From positions 1 to 22,264 of the forward strand of contig JAHBMJ010002123.1 of assembly GCA_018398765.1 (NCBI GenBank): a stretch of DNA of 22,264 bases. Reading direction: 5' to 3'. The notes below the pieces were generated by a model. It had not been told where the DNA came from and did not search any database. It worked only from the letters and a program-made list of their open reading frames with translations. This DNA comes from Chromera velia (Eukaryota > Sar > Chromeraceae). Within the stretch, counting starts at the first letter, position 1; the number at the start of each line of letters is the position of its first letter. This document shows, piece by piece, positions 1 through 9,940 of the stretch. The position numbers were made by a program, and so were the translations under genes.

Positions 1-83
1 GGGGGGGAGCTTTACACTTCCTCAGAATCTTTTTGAGGACACACTTAATTCTTTCCGACAGACAAACCAAACGACCCACGGAC

Positions 84-901
84 CGAGGCGGGTAGTCCTG
101 GTCTGCCAGCACACAGAATGCCAGGCCATCGGAGGATCTGACCACGTAGGCGTTGTACCCCTCGTGTGTGATGGAGTGCTTCTCACCCACAGATGCCTGA
201 CAATCAACGCAAGCATTATGCAAGACACAGACAGAACACGAACGTGACTCAGAACCGTGAACACGCTTTCGATTCTCGTTCCTCGCACCTTTCGTGCAGC
301 CTCAGAGAGGAGTGTAAAGGGAACGCTGGTAGACAGAGAGGGTTTCGAGGAAGTTCAGGGGAAGGAAAGCCAGAAATGCCCCTAAAGACTGAAGGAGTGT
401 ACACAAGGACGCGCAGACAGAGGCACGACACATTGGACCGACAGATGAGCACAAGCAGGCAACCAGGACCGCCTGCAGGTAATCAACAGAGCACCGGAAG
501 GCAGAAGAGGCTGACCAACGGGATGACCGTTCTCGCAACAAAGCTACACGTCTCCTTCATAGCCCCCCTCTCCCAAAATCCACAGCTGCATAAGGAGAGA
601 CAGAGACACAGGCAGAGGCAGCATGAAAGGACGCATCAGGGGGGCACTGGAGGACGATAGGAGACACTGAGAAAGGGCGGAATGTATGGGAACAGAGATA
701 CAGGGGGTACAGGTTCTGATCCCCCTGCCTCTTGCGCTACGGCACAGAGACGGAGACAAGCAAATGATCTCGGCTTATATCTTCGTCTCGCGAACTGCAC
801 ATGCGTCCAACGGACCTGGAGAAGTCCTGGGCCTTCGCAACGAAGATGGGTCTCTCATCTCCCTGGTCGCAGTATGCGGCAATGACAGAGATGAGTTTCA
901 T
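84..901 (-). CDS. YKT6: YKT6-like longin R-SNARE, 5' part only (3 exons)
   Basis: Partial gene. The model has exons 901-816, 585-516 and 196-84, with phases closing 2, 0 and 2; the third exon ends at a GTCCGT donor, and the next exon would lie beyond the left edge. The 89 whole codons match the longin domain of YKT6. Residues 1-28 start MKLISVIAAY, the first beta strand. Residues 30-52 contain FVARTV, the helix-1 region. Residues 53-89 contain HEGYNAYVV, LAFCVLADQDYP, the typical strand pair and 'D-x-x-Y-P' turn. YKT6 proteins are R-SNAREs in ER-Golgi, endosomal and vacuolar fusion; the SNARE helix and prenylated C-terminal Cys are not in this window. The start ATG at 901 gives the conserved MKL N-terminus. 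The exon 2 donor is uncertain: GTCAGC at 515 was chosen, but GTGCTC about 18 bases further on is also in phase. The loop before HEGY is longer and the loop after RTV shorter than usual. Confidence 0.72.
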
Positions 902-1980
902 CTCTTCGATACGCTTTTCAAAGAGTCGGCTGCTGTGAAGAGGAGAAGCAGACTGAACAGATAGGTACCTGCGTCGTTTCTCTGAACGTGATGGCCCATG
1001 AAGAGAAAGGGCAGGTCGGTTGGTTGGGAGCAAACCGAAAAATGCAGACGGTGGCTTATTGAATCTGGCGTTCCTGCACTGTCTTTCGATCCTCGAAGCA
1101 TCAGACTCGAAACAACTCGAAACCTTAATTGTTGACCGCTGTTGCATATTATTTTGCTGCAGGGTTCGGGCTCCGGCCTGTGGGTCCGCGCGACCGCGAC
1201 TTTGCGTCTCCGGCCTGTGGGTCCGCGCGACCGCGACTTTGCGTCATTGTGGCCCCGCGGAAAATGCACAATTTAAATACAGACTGCGGTCCGGAATTCG
1301 ATCTTCATCTGCTCCATATATATACGTGCATGAATGATCGATCCAGCAGACTTTGAGTGCCAGCCCATGCAGTCTGGACACAAGACAATGCAGAACAAGA
1401 CCAGACTCAGACAAATAATTTGAGGGGTCAACTCATTAAACCCTGCAAAGCCCAGAAACTCGACGTTGATCGAGATCATAATGCATGTAGCTTACTCAGT
1501 CTGATCACAATCGGAGGAGCCCTCATGCAACAGATGGAGGCGGAAGCCTCCATTGTCCGAAGGCGGCTGCTTGCCAACCAAGCAAAAGAACAGGATCGCA
1601 CCCTCTCACGCGCCGTCGTTCGGCGAAGCAATCGTGTAGGAATATCTAGGAAGCAAAGGAGAGGCAATGTCTTGCACAGTGAGAAGAGTCCTGAGAGAGA
1701 TCGCATGTTGTACGCATGTGCATGGAAACATACAGAAGCTCCGCACACCCAGCTTTCATTGTGAAGCCGGCCGTCCTAAAATGTGGTCAGTCTGTCGTCG
1801 GTTTACCTACTCTCGAACTGGTTGTGGTTGCAGCGAGTGCGCAGATCCTCAATGAATTCTAAGTTTCATCAGTGCACACATGCCATGTTACAGATGCATG
1901 CATGCAGGTCACACAATTTGTTCAAGCTGCCTCACAAACCTGAAGAGAAAGGCGGTCAATTAAGAAGGTAACCAAGGCGA
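902..1980. other. Intergenic region upstream of the YKT6-like gene
   Basis: No recognisable gene. A 408-nt open frame at 1357-1764 (+) has no domain I know and looks like chance. The stretch nearest 901 should hold the YKT6-like promoter and 5' UTR. It contains a 37-bp tandem duplication (1171-1244) and two overlapping TGCATGCA palindromes at 1895-1906. Confidence 0.5.
1171..1244. repeat. 37-bp perfect tandem duplication, GC-rich
   Basis: Units 1171-1207 and 1208-1244 are identical. Each begins CTCCGGCCTGTGGGTCCGCG and ends GACTTTGCGT. The duplication lies about 270 bp upstream of the YKT6-like start codon and contains CpG-rich CGCGACCGCGAC, so it may be part of a promoter. It could equally be a recent slippage event. 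Confidence 0.9.
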
Positions 1981-2260
1981 CGCCTCCCCGCTCTGCCAGC
2001 ACGGCAAAGATTCACTGTCCCATGTGCAGAACACCGAGCCACGCGCGGTGTCCCACTCGAAGACACTTCATCGTCTAGAATCTCGCCGAGGCGTCGTCCG
2101 GCCGCGACGGTAAGCAATCGGTGTTTCCAGTGTCGGAGGTATGGCCAAAGGGTATAGCGCTGTGCTGACCGCTTCCTGAGACTTCTCGTCTCCGCGAGTC
2201 GTATGTAATTCTGCGCTGAGGACCATTCATGGGCCTCATCCCTTTCATGAAAGGCGACTG
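1981..2260 (+). pseudogene. Decayed zinc-knuckle ORF, probably a non-LTR retrotransposon ORF1 relic
   Basis: In one plus-strand frame, codons from 2122 to 2163 read C-FQ-C-RRYG-Q-x4-C. This is the spacing of a CX2CX4HX4C zinc knuckle, with His replaced by Gln and an in-frame TAG inside the last spacer. At 2211-2240 the same frame reads CAEDHSWASS, which resembles the second knuckle (C-x3-H-x4-C, last Cys lost) of LINE ORF1/gag-like proteins. In-frame TAA and TGA codons interrupt it. The basic, Pro/Ser-rich run before the first knuckle also fits. No reverse transcriptase is seen nearby, so the element is truncated. It could instead be chance similarity across about 40 residues. Confidence 0.35.
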
Positions 2261-3126
2261 AGTCGGCCCTCTTCTGCCAAAGAAGGGAGGTGTAGACTTA
2301 GCCTATCCACCAATGTCTTTCAAAAGATACGTGGGCAGCCTTTTGTGTAAATCTTTTCAGTCATGTGTGGGGAGTGACACACATAGACGATGAAAAATAT
2401 GGGAGCGCTGACACTAACATTGCTTCTGCATGCATGTTCTCATAACGACATGTATGCAGAGCCCCAAAAACCGTGACCCCCAGATTCCTGTCGGAATCAA
2501 AAACTGTCATGAGATGATTGAGAAGATTACAAACGACGACCGGCTGTTGCGGCGGTACAAATGCTTCCAGTGGAGAGGGACAGGAGAGACAGGGCATGCA
2601 ATTCGATCTGTCCCTGATGGTGAAGAGGGAGGCCAAGGAGCGTTTTCAAGTGCAGGTCAATGACCTTGAGAAGCAAGCAGTTGAGGTCAGTTTGAGACTC
2701 TGCTTACCTCTTCGACGTTCTCTTTCCCCCTCTTTCTGCACCTCCTCGCGAGGTTCTCTCTCAGAGTGTCTCTCTCAGAGTGCCTCTATGCCCTTTTTCT
2801 TTCGCTTTCTCCCCCCCGCACAGTCGCTCCACTTCGGAGCGAATCGTTCCCCACTCGACAGGCATTTACAAAAACCATTCCTTTCTTCAAACTTCGGTTT
2901 TTCTCTTGATCTTTGGTTCAATCTTTCTGCTTCCCCATCGGTTTGCTCGTTTGTGTGTTTTCAATTGCCTGCCTGTCTGTTTGTTTAAATTTTCCGTCTT
3001 CTTGTCTGTCTCTCGAGAGGAAACTAAAGTGTGCCTGTCTGCATGTCTGCCTGCCTGACAGTGTCTTTCGATCTCTCTGTTGGTACGTCTTTCGATCTGC
3101 CCGTGTGTATGAATGTGAGAAGAAAG
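2261..3126. other. Unassigned region with a possible plus-strand exon
   Basis: No recognised gene. A short frame around 2596-2686 (+) reads as a charged, coiled-coil-like peptide (REAKERFQVQVNDLEKQAVE) and stops exactly at a GTCAGT, the donor type used elsewhere in the window. I could not find a convincing partner exon. From 2690 to 3050 the sequence is CT-rich and grades into the GTCT microsatellite. A TGCATGCA palindrome is at 2427-2434. Confidence 0.25.
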
Positions 3127-3264
3127 GGAGCAAAGACACATGGTTTGTCAGTCTGTCTGCCTGCCTGCCTGCCTGCATGTCTGTCTGTCCTGGGTGTCTG
3201 TCTCCTTGACATATTTTTCCGTCTGTCTGTTTGTCTGTCTATCTGCCTCAGGCTGTCTGAGTTC

Positions 3265-3298
<34 letters not shown>

Positions 3299-3392
3299 TT
3301 GTCTGTCTGTCTGTCTGTCTGTCTGTCATGAAGAAAAGGAGGGAGAAGAAGAAGAAACATATAGTCTGTCTGTTTGTCTGTCTGTCTGTCGC

Positions 3393-3428
<36 letters not shown>

Positions 3429-3582
3429 GCTGTCGTCTGTTGAAGTCTGTCTGTCTGTCTGTCTGCGCCAAAAGAAGAAAGAAAAAAAACAGAAGAGAAT
3501 GAAGAAGGAGAAAAAGGGAAAGAAAAGACGATATAGTCTGTCTGTGAGGGAGAAGAAGAAACATGTATAGTCTGTCTGTCCG
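3127..3582. repeat. Compound GTCT tetranucleotide microsatellite with purine-rich spacers
   Basis: Long runs of GTCT occur at roughly 3211-3330 and 3363-3474, with short runs near 3536 and 3570. They are separated by A/G-rich spacers. The junction ATAGTCTGTCTG appears three times (about 3361, 3533, 3567), so the block seems to have grown by duplication of repeat plus spacer. Open frames on both strands here only encode SVCL or DRQT repeats and are not genes. Confidence 0.9.
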
Positions 3583-3930
3583 TCATCATCAACAAAGAGA
3601 ATGAAAGCTTTCGGGGAGGCTCATCTTCCGGTTGCGTCCTTTGTCTCTTCGCCTCCCTTTCATCCTCTTCGCGTTCTTTCCAAAATCGGCTCTTCCTCAC
3701 CTCTAGAGACTCGAAACAAAAACTGTCTATATGACAGTCTGTGTCTTGAAGAAGGCAACAGCCTGGGGATGAAAAGGCTCCAAAGACGCTTGTATTTCTT
3801 TTAAAAATAATAATTGCCACCTCCAACGCGCATGCTGCTCGTGAGCTCACCAAGCGAGCACTTCAGGGGATCTCGCGCTTAGCCTTATCTCTAGAGTTGA
3901 GTGATTGACGATCTCTTGCATGAACATGGG
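3583..3930. other. Gene-free stretch, nothing recognised
   Basis: A minus-strand frame gives a highly charged Glu/Arg peptide, but it runs into the GTCT repeat and has no recognisable domain. I do not call a gene here. Confidence 0.4.
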
Positions 3931-4600
3931 CTGCTGGGAGCACGGCTCCACTCTAGTAAAGCCAACTTCATTCATTCAAATGGTTGTAAATGGTTGTTAT
4001 CTAGGTTGTTATATTACTATATATTAGTACCAAACATAATATTATCATCATCATCATCAATGATTCATTATACGCCATCGCCATCGGCCTATACTAAGCG
4101 TCTAGCGTTCGGCAGGTCACAACACGCAAGGCAAATGATCAAATGGTGGACTCTGCAAAATTGTGTAAATATAGTAAAAATAGTTTAGTATTTTAACTGT
4201 TTTTTAATAATTAAAACCAACCCATAGATGAGAATGACTAGGAGAGTGAATTCAGACCTCGGCCGTACTAACAGGTAGATTTTAGTATATTTAGATCTAA
4301 AAATTACTTAATTAAATTTTAAGAATTTAAATAAAACTTATTAAGTAGAACTCTAGGTAAAGAACTTCGGAAAATTTATTATCTACACGTAAATTTTAGA
4401 GAAAATCATAACCTTGCAATCCGTAATTATATAAATAGGATTTTTTATATTTTTTTATGATGTCTAGTATGATGTATTAATACAAAGAGTCGGAAGCTCA
4501 AACTAACATTGTGTCTTAAGTTATGTTCAATGTGATTGACAGGTAAGTCTTCATCGTAAAGCGTGAATGGCCCCAGCTCTACTGAGCTGAGTACCTCACT
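3931..4600. other. AT-rich block downstream of the MFS gene
   Basis: This block is strongly A+T-rich compared with flanking DNA, with an ATC repeat near 4045-4060. It lies just beyond the 3' end of the minus-strand transporter gene (stop at 4658). An AATAAA hexamer on the minus strand (plus TTTATT at 4375-4380) could be a poly(A) signal, although it is about 280 nt past the stop. No tRNA, ORF or organellar gene is recognisable. Confidence 0.6.
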
Positions 4601-4657
4601 AGTTGAAACGGCTTGGTGGCCTGAGGTGATTTAGTGTGCGGTGGTTGAATCTGTAGC

Positions 4658-5249
4658 TCACCCTGGGGTTGAATCTGCAGCAGAAGTTTCTGATAGCGGG
4701 GCTGCCTCTGGATCTGTATTTTCAATAGGAGAGGAGTCTGATTCGAAATTGAGAGTGAGCAACCCACTCTGATTATGATGTTCGGCGTCTGCAATGGTTC
4801 GGGGATGGGAGTGCACGTTTGGTTGTCCAGTCGGTTTTACCGAACGACCTATGACGACCGCCTGGGCAGAGAGAGAGGCGGCAGGTGTTGTTCTGCCTGC
4901 CTGACTGTCTCTCTGATCTCCTGCCTCTCCCCCTTCTGCCCCAACCTTCACCTCTCCCACCTCGGCATCTGACTCAGAATCTCCCTCTGCCTTTGGTACG
5001 GAGCCTCTGTCGACCCTCATTCCCCTTTTTGGTTGACTCCCCATCTCTCTCTGAATTACTTCCGTTTCGCTGGTCGGCAGGCGTTGGGGCACCCCTCTGA
5101 GGTCATGAGAAGAGCCTCCCGAGGCGTCCGAATCGTCTGTGCAGAGACCCTTCGAGACAGCCTCGGACCAAAAGTAAAGGAACAGCGAGAGAAGCACAAG
5201 TGCACCACATGTGCTGCAGACACGCACAAAGAGACACACACTCTCTCCT

Positions 5250-5291
<42 letters not shown>

Positions 5292-6328
5292 ACACGCACA
5301 GCCACAAACAGACACCCTCTCATACACACTTGCAGGCACCATAAACACACGCACACGCAAACACACGTAGACCACTTTCCTCACTCACCCCTCACCCCTT
5401 CCACCTACCTACCCATACAGAACCGTGTCCCCAGCCGACTCCATCACGAACCCCCCTGCCAGTGTTGCGAACATGGGGGCAAGTTTGAAGTGGAGAAGGG
5501 AGAGCAGACCCTGTGCTGAGGCCTCCAGGCCGTGCCGCGACACCTGCGCAGACAGAAAGGCAGGAGTTTTCGAGATAAAAAATGAAATGCAGACAGACAG
5601 ACAGGGCCTCGATTCGCCGTCGCGATCTTTTGAGTTCAACTTCCCTCAACTCCCCTTTTCTTGGTGATGAGTCGCAATAGCGGCAAAAGCGCAAGAAGTC
5701 GGCATTCCATCATTTGTCGTGTCCCGTCTTTTCGCTTCCACCTGACTGACCGCAGGGGTCGAACAGAAATGCACAGCTGCACACCAGACGAGGCCGTACG
5801 TGACGCCGTGGAGAGGTTCGATCGGCAGCACCCACTCGGGGGACGGCATCAGCGTGTACTGCATGTATAGAAACAACCAGCAAATGGGCAAGGGCACGGG
5901 CACGCACACACACATACACACACACACACACACACATCCCAGTGCAGTGCAATCCGTCTTCTCCCAACTTGTTTTAGGCCAGATCTTCAATTGCCCTCTT
6001 TATTTGAAAACTTGACGTTTCATTGTGCCGCCTGAGGGCCTTCTCTACACCGCACCAAATGTGAGAAACCCCAGAGTCCGCGCATGCATGAGGCTACTCC
6101 CTTCTCCTTGAGAGACGCCAGCCGACATCGGAGTGGACTCCAGTGTCTACATGTCAACATACAAAAAGCCATGCCACCACAGAGAGCCCCTATCCTCTTC
6201 CACACATGGCTGACTGACTCGGAAGACACACACACACCAACAGGACAGACCCCATGGTCCACAACACAGCACGCTCAAGTCAGCGTTTCACTGGACGCAA
6301 AGAAAAATCAGGTTGTCTGCTCTACACT

Positions 6329-6385
<57 letters not shown>

Positions 6386-7344
6386 GAGCGACAGACGAGC
6401 GACAGACGAGTGACAGACGAGTGACAGACGAGTGACAGACGAATGACAGACGAGTGACAGACAAGTGACAGACGAGCGACAGACGAGTGACAGACGAGCG
6501 ACAGACGAGCGACAGACGAGTGACAGACGAGTGACAGACGAGTGACAGACGAGTGACAGACGAGCGACAGACGAGCGACAGACGAGTGGCAGACGAGTGA
6601 CAGACGAGTGACAGACGAGTGACAGACGAGCGACAGACGAGCGACAGACGAGTGGCAGACGAGCGACAGACGAGCGACAGACGAGCTACAGACGAGTGAC
6701 AGACGAGTGACAGACGAGTGACAGACGAGTGACAGACGAGTGACAGACGAGCGACAGACGAGTGACAGACGAGTGACAGACGAGTGACAGACGAGTGACA
6801 GACGAGTGACAGACTGACGAGGAAGTATCTGAGGACCTGCGCCGCCTCCCCGAGGAGAATCATAACCCCGACACCCCAGTGCTTCAGCATCCAGTCAGAG
6901 ACGTACATGATGGGCACCTCAAAGATGACAGTGATGGACACCTGCAAACAGATACAGAGGAACAGAGCGAGGTGTGCACCAGACACGAAGAGAGGCAGAC
7001 TCTACTCCACAAAACGGATTGTTCGGGTGCCTCCTGCAAGAGTGGGGAAGTCGAGGAGCTAGGGTCTGTTTGGCTTTGGCTCGAGAGAGTACGCACATAT
7101 ATGTTGTGTCTTTTCGTGTCTTATGTTTGTTTTCTCTGTTTCTTTCCCTTCGCTTTCTTATGCGATTTTCTTTTTTCCCGTTGCTCGATTCTCTACGATA
7201 TTTCCTCTTCCTTGTTTTGGCACACCCGAAAACACACATACACACATGCACACATACACACACACACACACACACGCACACGCACACGCACACGCACACA
7301 CACACGCACACGCGCACACGCACACGCACACGCACACGCACACG

Positions 7345-7393
<49 letters not shown>

Positions 7394-9264
7394 TCCTGCC
7401 TGCCTGCCTGCCTGCCTTTCTGACTGACTCACACTGAGGCCGCAGAGGAAGGCGCTCGCTCCCATCTTCTTCAGCGTGACAAATAACAAATTGCCGATCA
7501 AACCGAAACCAGCACCGATGATCGCGATGTTGAAAAAGAAAATCGCCACACGGCGACTCGAACAGAGACTCCGGAGGGCATCAAGGTAGTTCGTGCTCCT
7601 CTGTGATTGTCCTTCCTCTTCCTTGACTCCCAACTCCTCCGCCGGCTTTTCATGTCCACCAGTTAGACAGACACCAGCACCAGCCGTCAGCTCCTTCTCT
7701 CCCCTCTCATCCGGAATTTCTTCTTCCTCTTCTTCTCTGGGATAGGTTCCGTCTTTGTACTTGGAGAAACTGGGCATGGACACGGGAACTGGCAGACTAC
7801 TACCTCTAGACTCTCTCCGTGTCTGCATATGGGAACCTTTCACTTTTACGTCCCTTGCACCCACAGGCTGCTTCAATTGTTCCAACTCCCTTTCCCTTTC
7901 TCCTTCTCGCTCAAGGGCGAGAGAAGGATCTGGCGAGAGGTCCCTAGGAACTCGTCCCTTCGTCCTCTCACCCTCCCTCCCCCTTCCCCCATGGTCTCCC
8001 AATACCACGTCCTTTCCGACCCCACTGCTGCCGCTGCTGTTGGAGGGACCTCCTCGAATCAACACGGACAGGGAGAGGACAAACAGCAAACCTGCAGGAA
8101 GAGAGGTGTTGTGGATTCTTGACAAGCATGGATCGAATCTATGACTTTTTGGAAGAGGAATGGGAGGGCAAGAGACCGGAAGAGGTTGGAAAGAAACAGA
8201 AGGGTGGGAGGAAGGCCGAAGAGAGCAGAGCAGAGAATGGGCAGGAGAGGGATGAGAGTAAGAAAGGAAGCAGAATGCGCGGGAAAAAACGCCCTTTTCT
8301 GCTGGGCGCTTCAGTTTCATGCTGCTGCATTTGCCTTGCAGAGAAAACCTCTTGACATCATGTAACTCGATCTATGATATTAATATAAGTCCACCTGCCT
8401 GCTTACCCGTGCTGAGATTACAGAGGAACAGAAAAGAGTATCCCTTCGCATCGATTTGCCACCCGAAGATCGTGTTGGCAATTCCCCACGAAACTGCGCC
8501 TGCAAGAATTAACAGAAAGTACGGGAGGGAGTACAAGCTTGCAAAAGAGGCAGAAGACCGGGGGGTGAAGGCGGGAGGAGGAGCAGGAAGAAAATGCACA
8601 CGAGGAAAGGAATGGCGCCAGGAAAGAAGGAAGAAAACAAAAGAAACCGCAAACAGAGGAAGCATCATTTCGACCCATGCAAACAATTTGACGCTCACTT
8701 CTGTCGTTTTTCTTCTTCTGCATTTTTGCTAGCTGTCCGACTTTCATCCCCTTTGGGCCCTTGTACATTCCCTCAAGGCAATCATCCACTCTCCAAACAA
8801 ACCCATTGCAAACGCTGGTCAAGGCACTCACCCCAGAGTCTCTGTTTGCCCCACTTCGCCTTGTGCTCGCCGAGTTCTTTCAGCACTAGAGTGTCAAAAA
8901 TCGACTGCGCCCCTGACCCCACGAAGCTCTGCACGAGCTGTATGAGGATCAGCCAGTAGAACCGAGACACGAACGAGACCTCTAAGGCCATCAACGGAAA
9001 GAGAAGAATGGCAGGTATCAAAGTCCAGATCATAATGGCCCTGTCTCTTCTTGAGATATCGGCCATGTACGTCCACAGAGGGAGGCCCACCATCGTCGCG
9101 ATTTTGTTTCCAAAAAAGATCATCCCAATCTCGTGGGACTTCAGGCCCTGGTCAAAGAAGTAAACGGTCATAAACCGCCCGGATGAAGCGAGGTACACGA
9201 ACTGAATAAAGTACAGCCACTTCAGATGAGGATACTCAATCCTCCCTTCTGTCAGACCGAACAT
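4658..9264 (-). CDS. Major facilitator superfamily transporter, LacY/MFSD6-like (MFS_1_like), 7 exons
   Basis: The model has exons 9264-8832, 8499-8407, 8091-7433, 6941-6819, 5858-5751, 5543-5413 and 5213-4658, giving 700 aa; all phases match and every acceptor ends GCAG. Exon 1 holds about four membrane segments and MADISRRDR (about 67-75), a motif-A-like loop. QRLW plus exon 2 gives WGAVSWGI, typical of this family. Exon 3 has a charged loop (about 189-350) with a run of Glu, then membrane segment 7. Exons 4-6 carry the conserved [24 protein letters not shown] and [10 protein letters not shown] stretches. Exon 7 gives the last membrane helix and a hydrophilic tail of about 165 aa. The family moves sugars, nucleosides or unknown solutes by proton coupling; the substrate here cannot be told. 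The ATG at 9264 places helix 1 at the usual distance from the N-terminus. The stop codon overlaps a donor-like GGTGAGC, so a longer spliced tail is possible. Confidence 0.85.
5254..5287. repeat. CT microsatellite in MFS intron 6
   Basis: An uninterrupted CT run (GA on the coding strand) lies inside the 199-bp intron 5214-5412, about 40-70 bases before its acceptor. Confidence 0.95.
5905..5937. repeat. CA microsatellite in MFS intron 4
   Basis: A CA run (TG on the coding strand) lies within 80 bases of the intron 4 acceptor at 5859 and forms part of its upstream tract. Confidence 0.9.
6332..6383. repeat. GA microsatellite passing into a CAGA tetranucleotide run
   Basis: GA repeats from 6332 to 6360 change into about five CAGA units and then directly into the 11-bp minisatellite. 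The block lies inside MFS intron 4. Confidence 0.95.
6380..6816. repeat. 11-bp minisatellite, about 40 units, in MFS intron 4
   Basis: The unit is GACAGACGAGT, with a T/C alternation at the last base giving GAGTG or GAGCG variants, and rare GAATG, CAAGT, GTGGC and GCTAC variants. The unit length is constant at 11 bp, so three units make 33 bp. The minus strand has no stop in any unit phase and therefore shows a long open frame of 11-residue repeats ([11 protein letters not shown] type). The array touches the exon 4 donor at 6818. Confidence 0.95.
7231..7391. repeat. CA/CG-CA microsatellite in MFS intron 3
   Basis: CA repeats are interspersed with GCACAC units and followed by a short CTGC run (7396-7417). 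They fill about a third of the 491-bp intron 6942-7432. Open frames of VCVC or HTHT type over it are artefacts of the repeat. Confidence 0.95.
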
Positions 9265-9940
9265 TCTCCTTCCTTTCCCCCTTCCTATTCCCACTCCCCA
9301 CACAAAAAAGAGGTAACTGCACTTCTTTGAGACTTCCAAAGGAATTCTTCAGCTCACAATTTCTCCTCGAACGCCGCTTGTAGAGGAACAAACACAGCCT
9401 TCAGCAAGGAAACGAGCCCAGTCAGCAGGCAGGCAGAAAGGCAGGCTGGCCGCAGGCAGTGCCAATCCTCGAGGCTGAGCGATCTTTGCCAATATGACAA
9501 GAAAAAGCAACTAACGGAGACGATTGTCATGGGATACAGATGAAATGGTCGCAGTTAGCGATCAAGTTAGAAGAACTTCTGAAGAAAGTGTGACTGCAGA
9601 ACAGGAACTGAGCATAAGTGAGCCAAGTGCCGTCTCCATACAGACGCCGTCTCCGTCCAAGCATGCATGCAGAGCCTGACCGAGCCAATTCGGGACCACG
9701 CAAGGCCGTCTCCTCAATTCTCCTCAAGCCTCTGCAGTCACTGTTTCAAGCAGTCTGATCGGCGGCAGAAGGCTTCAGTTTCACTGAAGTACAGTCATGT
9801 ATCCGAAGAAATCTGGAGCGGACGACTGACGGGCTCGGGGTGCGTGTGACGGCTGAAGCTTTTTAATTTTCATGCAGTCGGGGCTCAGACAGAGCTAGAG
9901 AGGGACGGCTTGTATTCAACCCCTACCTGTCCTCGCGCTC
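9265..9940. promoter_or_regulatory. Divergent intergenic region between MFS and alpha/beta hydrolase genes
   Basis: The two start codons face away from each other across 676 bp, so both promoters should lie here. Visible elements are three copies of GCCGTCTCC (9629-9637, 9646-9654, 9705-9713), a TGCATGCA palindrome at 9664-9671, and a CAGG-rich patch near 9424-9460. No TATA box stands out. Assigning promoter function is inference from the gene orientation. Confidence 0.5.

Noticed and set aside
1-8. Telomere or biological end at the G run, and at the C run of the right edge
   Set aside because: Homopolymers at both edges do not show a telomere repeat; probably gap edges or chance.
3024-3570. 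Long open frames of DRQT or SVCL repeats on both strands
   Set aside because: They only translate the GTCT microsatellite and have no unique sequence.
3211-3582. CRISPR-like array from regular repeats
   Set aside because: The units are tetranucleotide microsatellite without spacers of constant length, in a eukaryotic context.
5736-5750. MFS exon 5 ending at the later CAG/GTGGAA
   Set aside because: Also in phase, but it lengthens a loop already longer than in relatives; GTCAGT is used elsewhere in the gene. Not fully excluded.
6380-6816. CRISPR array
   Set aside because: An 11-bp tandem repeat without spacers is a minisatellite.
6288-6986. 232-aa minus-strand open frame as a repeat protein gene
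   Set aside because: Its unique start is intron sequence plus MFS exon 4, and the rest is the 11-bp minisatellite; it is explained by read-through from the exon.
6942-7001. Earlier start of MFS exon 4 at 7001
   Set aside because: A TAG acceptor there is in phase but adds about 20 residues not present in the family between GLS and [17 protein letters not shown] at 6942 fits better.
6974-7437. Open frames rich in HTHT or VCVC
   Set aside because: Products of the CA repeat inside MFS intron 3.
7755-8144. Plus-strand open frame over MFS exon 3
   Set aside because: Antisense shadow of a well-supported exon with a conserved transporter helix.
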